From: Rhodospirillales bacterium
GTDB taxonomy: Bacteria > Pseudomonadota > Alphaproteobacteria > Rhodospirillales > WMHbin7
DNA: 36,723 bases
NCBI GenBank assembly: GCA_016215555.1
Contig: JACRJC010000060.1
Location: forward strand, 1 to 36,723
Reading direction: 5' to 3'
Shown: positions 31,716 to 36,723 of the stretch, piece by piece
How the letters are laid out: the number at the start of each line of letters is the position of its first letter
Numbering within the stretch: position 1 is the first letter of the stretch
Program-made: the position numbers and the translations under genes
The notes under the pieces: generated by a model
Told to the model about the DNA's origin: nothing
The model's database searches: none
The model's input: the letters and a program-made list of their open reading frames with translations, nothing else

Positions 31716-32914
31716 TGGCCGACATCGTCACTTTCGGCTGCCGCCTGAACGGCTTCGAATCCGAAATCCTGAAGGACCGCGCCGCCCAGGCCGGGCTTCA
31801 GGACGCCGTCATTTTCAATACCTGCGCCGTCACCGCCGAGGCCGAGCGCCAGGCCCGCCAGGCCATTCGCAAATTGAAGCGCGAACGCCCGAATGCCCGC
31901 ATCATCGTCACCGGCTGCGCCGCCCAGGTGAATGGGCAACGCTTTGCCGACATGCCGGAAGTCGATCGCGTGCTGGGCAATGCCGCCAAGCTGGATGCCG
32001 GTCTGCTGGCCGGGGGCGAGCGGCTGGTGGTGACCGATCTTCATGAATTGACGGAACTGGCGCCGCATCTGGTCGAAGGCTTCGAGGGCCGGACCCGCGC
32101 TTTCGTGCAGATTCAGCAAGGCTGCGACCATGGCTGCACCTTTTGCATCATTCCCAAGGCCCGGGGGCCGTCGCGGCCCGTCGCTCTGGAAGACATCGTC
32201 GCCCAGGCCAGAAAGCTGGTCGAAGCCGGCTATATCGAAATCGTGCTGACCGGTGTCGATATCGCTTCCTGGGGAGCGCTGGATCAACTGATCGCCAAGC
32301 TGCTGGCGGCGGTTCCCGGCATCATGCGCCTGCGCTTGTCGTCGCTGGACCCGGCTGAAGTCAGCCCCGGCCTGATCGATTTGTTCAAAAGCGAGGGCAG
32401 ATTGATGCCGCATCTGCATCTGTCGGTGCAGTCGGGCGCCGATCCGGTTCTGAAGCGCATGGCCAGGCGTCACCGTCAGGCCGATCTGGAGGCGATCCGC
32501 CAGGCCCTGCCCGATGTGGCGCTGGGGGCCGATCTGATCGCCGGTTTTCCCGGCGAAACCGGGCCGGACCATCTGACCACCCTGTCCCTGATCGGCAGGT
32601 TGGGCCTTGCCCATCTGCATGTCTTTCCCTATTCGGCCCGGCCCGGCACGCCGGCGGCCAATTGGCAGCGCTTGCCGGGCGACGTGGTCAAGGAACGCGC
32701 CGCCCAGTTGCGGGCGGCGGGCGAGAGCGTGCGCCAGCGCATGATGCAAGGACTTGCCGGCGGCGAGGTGCAGGTGCTGACCGAGGAACCAGGGCGCGGC
32801 TATAGCCCGCATTATCTGCCGGTTTGCTACGAGGGCGGCAGACCGGGCAGACTTGATACCGTGCGCATCGACGGCGTTCAGTCGAATTCATTGCGGGGGC
32901 ATTTGGTTTCATGA
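31715..32914 (+). CDS. mtaB: tRNA t6A37 methylthiotransferase
   Basis: 399 residues. It adds a methylthio group to t6A at position 37 of ANN-decoding tRNAs. The N-terminal UPF0004 domain has three cysteines for one cluster: C9 (TFGCRLN), C37 (NTCAVT) and C68 (TGCAAQ). The radical SAM motif CDHGCTFC (C137, C141, C144) binds the second cluster and is followed by IIPKARGPSR. A C-terminal TRAM-like domain is present. FGCRLNxxE separates MtaB from MiaB. It is coupled to dapF (1-base overlap) and ftsY (ATGA overlap), an order common in alphaproteobacteria. Confidence 0.95.
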   Translation: MADIVTFGCRLNGFESEILKDRAAQAGLQDAVIFNTCAVTAEAERQARQAIRKLKRERPNARIIVTGCAAQVNGQRFADMPEVDRVLGNAAKLDAGLLAGGERLVVTDLHELTELAPHLVEGFEGRTRAFVQIQQGCDHGCTFCIIPKARGPSRPVALEDIVAQARKLVEAGYIEIVLTGVDIASWGALDQLIAKLLAAVPGIMRLRLSSLDPAEVSPGLIDLFKSEGRLMPHLHLSVQSGADPVLKRMARRHRQADLEAIRQALPDVALGADLIAGFPGETGPDHLTTLSLIGRLGLAHLHVFPYSARPGTPAANWQRLPGDVVKERAAQLRAAGESVRQRMMQGLAGGEVQVLTEEPGRGYSPHYLPVCYEGGRPGRLDTVRIDGVQSNSLRGHLVS

Positions 32915-33825
32915 GTTGGCTTTTGCGTTTGAAGTCCGGGCTGTCGCGCAGCTCGAAGCAGTTGGGGCAGGGCATCGCCGATCTGGTCACCAAAAGCCGT
33001 CTCGACGAGGTGACGCTGGGCGGCATCGAGGAATTGCTGATCGCCTCCGACCTGGGAGCCGCCACCGCCTACCGCCTGACGCAATCCTTGTCCAAGGCCA
33101 GGTTCGAGCAGGGCGTTTCCGATCAGGCCGTGCGCGCCCATCTGGCCCAGGACGTCGCCAAACTGCTGGAGCCGGTGGCCAAGCCGCTGACCATCGATCC
33201 CGCTTTGAAGCCGCAGGTGGTGCTGGTGGTCGGCGTCAACGGCACCGGCAAGACCACCACCATCGGCAAGCTGGCGACGCTGGAGAAAGCCAAAGGCCGG
33301 CGGGTGATGATGGCCGCCGGCGACACGTTCCGCGCCGCCGCCGTCGAACAGTTGAAAGTATGGGGCGAGCGCACCGGCTCGACCGTCATCGCCCGCGATG
33401 CCGGGGCCGACGCCGCCGGCCTGGCTTTCGATGCCGTGGCCCAGGCCAAAAGCGATGGCGCCGACATCTTGTTCATCGACACGGCGGGACGTCTGCACAA
33501 CAAGACCGATCTGATGGAAGAACTGAAGAAGGTCGTGCGCGTGCTGAAAAAAAGCGATCCGGCCCTACCCCACGCCACGCTGCTGGTGCTGGACGCCACC
33601 ACCGGCCAGAACGCCTTGAACCAGGTCGAGACCTTCAAAAACATGGTCGATGTGACGGGGCTGATCCTGACCAAACTTGACGGCACAGCCAAGGGTGGCG
33701 TGCTGGTCGCCTTGGCCGACAAGTTCAATCTGCCCGTCCATGCCATCGGCGTCGGCGAAAAGGCCGATGATTTGCAACCGTTCGACCCGCTGGCCTTTGC
33801 CCGCGGACTTGTCGGGTTGGACTGA
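32911..33825 (+). CDS. ftsY: Signal recognition particle receptor FtsY
   Basis: 304 residues. The SRP receptor GTPase at the inner membrane, targeting ribosomes to the translocon. The NG domain is complete: the N-domain four-helix part (about 1-95), P-loop GVNGTGKTTTIGKLA, DTFRAAAVEQL, DTAGRLHN, TKLDGTAKGG and the closing GVGEKADDLQPFDP. The acidic A domain of enterobacterial FtsY is absent, as is usual in alphaproteobacteria. It overlaps mtaB by ATGA. An AT-rich 172-base gap without visible genes follows. Confidence 0.97.
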   Translation: MSWLLRLKSGLSRSSKQLGQGIADLVTKSRLDEVTLGGIEELLIASDLGAATAYRLTQSLSKARFEQGVSDQAVRAHLAQDVAKLLEPVAKPLTIDPALKPQVVLVVGVNGTGKTTTIGKLATLEKAKGRRVMMAAGDTFRAAAVEQLKVWGERTGSTVIARDAGADAAGLAFDAVAQAKSDGADILFIDTAGRLHNKTDLMEELKKVVRVLKKSDPALPHATLLVLDATTGQNALNQVETFKNMVDVTGLILTKLDGTAKGGVLVALADKFNLPVHAIGVGEKADDLQPFDPLAFARGLVGLD

Positions 33826-33997
33826 GGCTATGATTACTATTCTTGGGCGCGATGAATATTGCTCTATTTGAAGAACTATCTCCATACAATTTGTAGGGCC
33901 ATTCTTTTCCTCTCGCAAAATTTCATTGTCTATTAGGCCGCGCACATTCAAGCTGGAATAAATCAACCAAGAATTAAACAGGGATAAAATAGCCTTT

Positions 33998-36610
33998 ATG
34001 AAAACAGGATCGTTGCGCCTGCAGATGCTGGCCGTGATGGCGGCAAGCCTGGCGGTGATTTGGGTCGCCGTGTTTTACGAACTTCGCGGCAATCGGGCGC
34101 GGTTGATCCGCGAGGCCGAAACTTCGGTCGCTTTTCAGGCCCAGCTATTCGCCGAGAACAGCAAGTCGGTTTTCAAGCGTCTCGACGAGGTTCTGTTCGA
34201 CTTGCGTGTGCATTGGAACGAAGAGGAAAAGCAGTTCACCCAGCAGGTGCAAAAGCAGATCGACCATATCGGCGACATCGCCTTCCAGATCGGCGTCATC
34301 GACAAGGACGGCTGGCTGGCCTATTCGAATCTGCGCAAGGCCGGCGACAAGGAAAAAATCGACTTAAGCGAGCGCGAACATTTCAAGGTCCATGTCGGCA
34401 GCGGGCGCGACCGCCTGTTCATCAGCAAGCCTCTGAAAGGGAAGGTGTCGGGCCGCTGGTCGATCCAATTCACGCGCGCCATCTACGACCGTGACAAATT
34501 CGACGGCGTCATCGTGCTCTCCGCCGACCCAAAGCTGTTCGTCCGTTTTCACGAGCAACTGAATTTGGGCGGCGCTCCGGCTTTGACCATCATTGCCGAT
34601 GACGGCAGCGTTACGGCAAGATTTCCGGATAATGACGAGCACATGGGCAAGAAGGTTTCCGGAACGCCTTATCAGGAGCCCGCGGCGCTGCTTTCAGGAC
34701 ATTTCACGCGCATCGCTCAGGTCGATGGGCTTGAGAGAATTTACGGCTACTACAAGCTGCCGGAATACGGCCTGAATTTCGTGGTCGGCAAATCGGTAGC
34801 CGAGGTTCTTGCGCCCTATACAGATCAGCGGAACTTTATTCTGGCGGCGGCGGGGCTGGTCAGCATCGGCCTTGGCCTTCTGATGCTGTTCCTTTATCAG
34901 ACGCTGGAAGCCCGCCTGCTGGCCGTCAAACAGCTTCACGACAGCGAAGAACGCTTCCGGCGCATGACCGACCTGACCCTGGTCGGCATCATCATCCATG
35001 ACGGCAAGAAAATCATCGACGCCAACCCCGCCTTTTGCCGCCAGTTCGGCTATGCGCCGGGCGCCCTGATCGGCCTGGGTTTCGACATGTTGTTGACGCC
35101 GTCCTCGCGGGCGGCGGTTCACCGGCATGTCGAGGACAAGCGCGAAGAACCCTATGAGGTCGAGGGTCTGCGCAAGGACGGCACGCTCTTCCCCGCCGAA
35201 CTGAAGGGCGCCAATGTGGTCTATAACGGCATTCCCGTGCGGGTGGCCAGCGTGACCGACATCAGCGGCCGCAAACGGGCCGAGGAAGAACTGCGCCAAA
35301 GCGAGGAACGCTACCATAATCTGTTCGCCGGCTCGAAAGTGCCGATGCTGCTGATCGACCCCCAAAGCGGCGACATCGTCGATGCCAATCCGGCGGCGGC
35401 CGAATTCTACGGATATGACGAAGAAACGCTAAAGCGGATGAATATTTCCGGCATCAACACGGCGACCAGGGAAGAAGTCGCCCATGAGATGGAAAGGGCC
35501 AGGGAAGACAAGCGCTCGCATTTTCATTTCAGGCATCGCCTGGCCTCGGGACAGTTGCGCAATGTCGAAGTCCATTCCGGTCCCATCCGCCTGAGCGGCA
35601 GGACGATCCTCTATTCGCTGATCCATGACGAGACGGTGCGCGTGCGCCTGGAGCGCGAGCACCGCAAGCTGATCCGCGCCATCGAGCAAAGCCCGGTTTC
35701 GATCATGATTACCGACGTGCACGGCGATATCGAATATGTGAACCCCAAATTCCTGGAAATAACCGGCTATGACTTGCAGGAAGTGCTGGGGCAAAATCCG
35801 CGTTTTCTGAAGTCGGGCAAGACCCTGCCCGAGACCTACCGGCAACTATGGGGCGTCATTGCCCGCGGCGGCGAATGGCACGGCGAGTTATGCAACAGGA
35901 AAAAGAATGGCGACATTTTCTGGGAACAGGCGTCGATTACCAGCATCGCCGACGCCAAAGGCGACATCACCCACTATCTGGGTGTCAAGGAAGACATCAC
36001 CGAAAAGCGGCGGATCAACGAGGAGCTGGCGCGCTCGCATGTCGAGCTCGAGCAGTTCGCCTATGTCGCCTCGCACGATCTTCGCCAGCCCTTGCGGATG
36101 GTTACCAGCTATCTGCAGCTGATCGAACGAAGACTGGGCCCGGCGCTGGAGGGTGACCTTAAGGAATTCATGGGCTATGCCGTCGGCGGCGCCAGGCGCA
36201 TGGACCAGTTGATCGTGGGGCTTTTGGAATATTCCCGCACCGGGCGCAATGCCGAGCCGATCGCACAGGTCGATCTGAACGAGATCATCAAGGAAAGCCT
36301 GCTCAATCTTGAGGTATCGATCGCCGAGACCAAGGCCGAAGTGGTGGTGGCCCAAGATTTCCCGAGCATCCGCGGCCATTGGATGGAATTGGTGCGCTTG
36401 TTTCAGAATCTTATCGGCAACGCCGTCAAATATCGCAGGAAGGACGCTGCGGCGCGTATCGAGCTGTCTTGCCGGCGCGAAGGTTCGGACTGGGTGGTGC
36501 TGGTTCAAGACAACGGTATCGGCATGGATCCCAAGGATCACGACCGCGCCTTCATCATTTTCCAACGCCTGGTCGGAAGCGGCGTATCCCTCCGGCGTGG
36601 GCCGCCTTCT
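33998..36610 (+). pseudogene. Cache/PAS hybrid sensor histidine kinase, interrupted at its C-terminus
   Basis: About 871 residues before interruption. TM1 (about 9-27); a periplasmic Cache-type sensor (about 40-270, with GVIDKDGWLAYSN and LSEREHFKVH); TM2 (about 280-302); three PAS domains (about 315-430, 435-555, 558-680); HisKA with phosphoacceptor His693 in YVASHDLRQPLR; ATPase N-box NLIGNAVKY (about 804-812) and G1 box DNGIGM (about 840). The expected G2 box (EYPGTGIGLA) is missing in frame. In the +2 frame at 36573-36608 the residues SEAAYPSGVGRLL look like it, hinting at a frameshift near 36570. From 36611 the sequence looks like the end of an IS66-family element. Without the G2 box the kinase should be inactive. 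No other stop interrupts the frame. Confidence 0.8.
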
Positions 36611-36723
36611 GTAATCCGGTCATTTCGTCGATTCTGCCGTGATCTTTGGTGGAACGGGGAGATGAGAAGTGTCCACAGAACCTGTTATGGACACAAGTTC
36701 GACTGGGCGTCGGCGTCGGCGCA
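36611..36723 (+). mobile_element. Left end of an IS66-family element (partial)
   Basis: At 36611 the sequence changes to GTAATCCGGTCATTTCG, which begins with GTAA like the terminal repeats of IS66-family elements as I recall them. A small transposition gene starts 76 bases later (36687). A 7-base inverted repeat GTGTCCA/TGGACAC (36669-36675, 36688-36694) brackets the start codon. The element continues beyond the window. The 8 bases before it (36603-36610) should be duplicated at the far end if the call is right. Confidence 0.55.
36687..36723 (+). CDS. tnpA: IS66 accessory protein TnpA, N-terminus only
   Basis: Only the first 12 codons are in the window: MDTSSTGRRRRR, then the edge. This basic start resembles IS66-family TnpA (helix-turn-helix accessory protein) N-termini. 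Too short for a firm call, but it agrees with the GTAA terminus upstream. Confidence 0.45.
   Translation, partial: MDTSSTGRRRRR

Noticed and set aside
34060..34494. Open frame inside the histidine kinase
   Set aside because: It is out of frame with the continuous Cache/PAS kinase reading frame from 33998 and arginine-rich, a shadow.

Overview
The window looks like the chromosome of an alphaproteobacterium, most likely a Rhodospirillales member of the Magnetospirillum type; the genus is a guess. The evidence is GC-rich coding with NGC/GCC codon bias, the kdsB-pheA pair divergent from a membrane-anchored cytochrome c, the pyrB-pyrC(degenerate)-plsY cluster, the dapF-mtaB-ftsY cluster, and a known type of alphaproteobacterial palindromic intergenic repeat.

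Region 1 (about 149-12172) is an integrated mobile element of about 12 kb. It abuts the 3' end of a tRNA-Gln gene at 12173-12246. A tyrosine integrase sits at the far left end and an AlpA/Xis-like small protein near the right end. Between them are a MobQ-type relaxase with a recognisable oriT upstream, a tightly overlapping five-gene operon (MobC-like accessory protein, membrane protein, VirB5-like protein, small membrane protein, VirB6/TrbL-like protein), a ParA/ribbon-helix-helix partition operon, and a winged-helix replication protein next to an AT-rich stretch with a perfect DnaA box. The element is therefore plasmid-like (replication, partition, mobilisation) and chromosomally integrated. 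It has no VirB4, VirB11, VirD4 or pilin, so it cannot build its own secretion channel. The VirB5-like and VirB6-like genes may be replacement parts for a helper element's type IV secretion system, by analogy with SGI1. A membrane protein with a degenerate nuclease-like domain, a glycine-zipper lipoprotein and a short secreted or membrane protein form a second cargo operon (1624-4022). A truncated IS5-family transposase lies at the extreme left (1-148).

Region 2 (12173-20545) is chromosomal: tRNA-Gln, pheA and kdsB on the minus strand; then cytochrome c, hisN-like phosphatase, yejA, a diguanylate cyclase and yejB on the plus strand. The cyclase is lodged inside the yej transporter operon, and yejE and yejF do not follow. 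A tandem array of palindromes (20583-20763) closes the region.

Region 3 (20786-30761) holds a lipoprotein-like alpha/beta hydrolase, a palindromic intergenic repeat, an ABC ATPase without a permease next to it, a ParDE-type toxin-antitoxin pair, pyrB-pyrC'-plsY, and two methyl-accepting chemotaxis proteins on the minus strand. A 4Fe-4S protein lies between the chemotaxis genes, and its stop codon is supplied by a 222-bp MITE-like element.

Region 4 (30927-36723) holds dapF-mtaB-ftsY, then a large Cache/PAS histidine kinase. The kinase reading frame is interrupted near its C-terminus by what looks like the left end of an IS66-family element running off the window.
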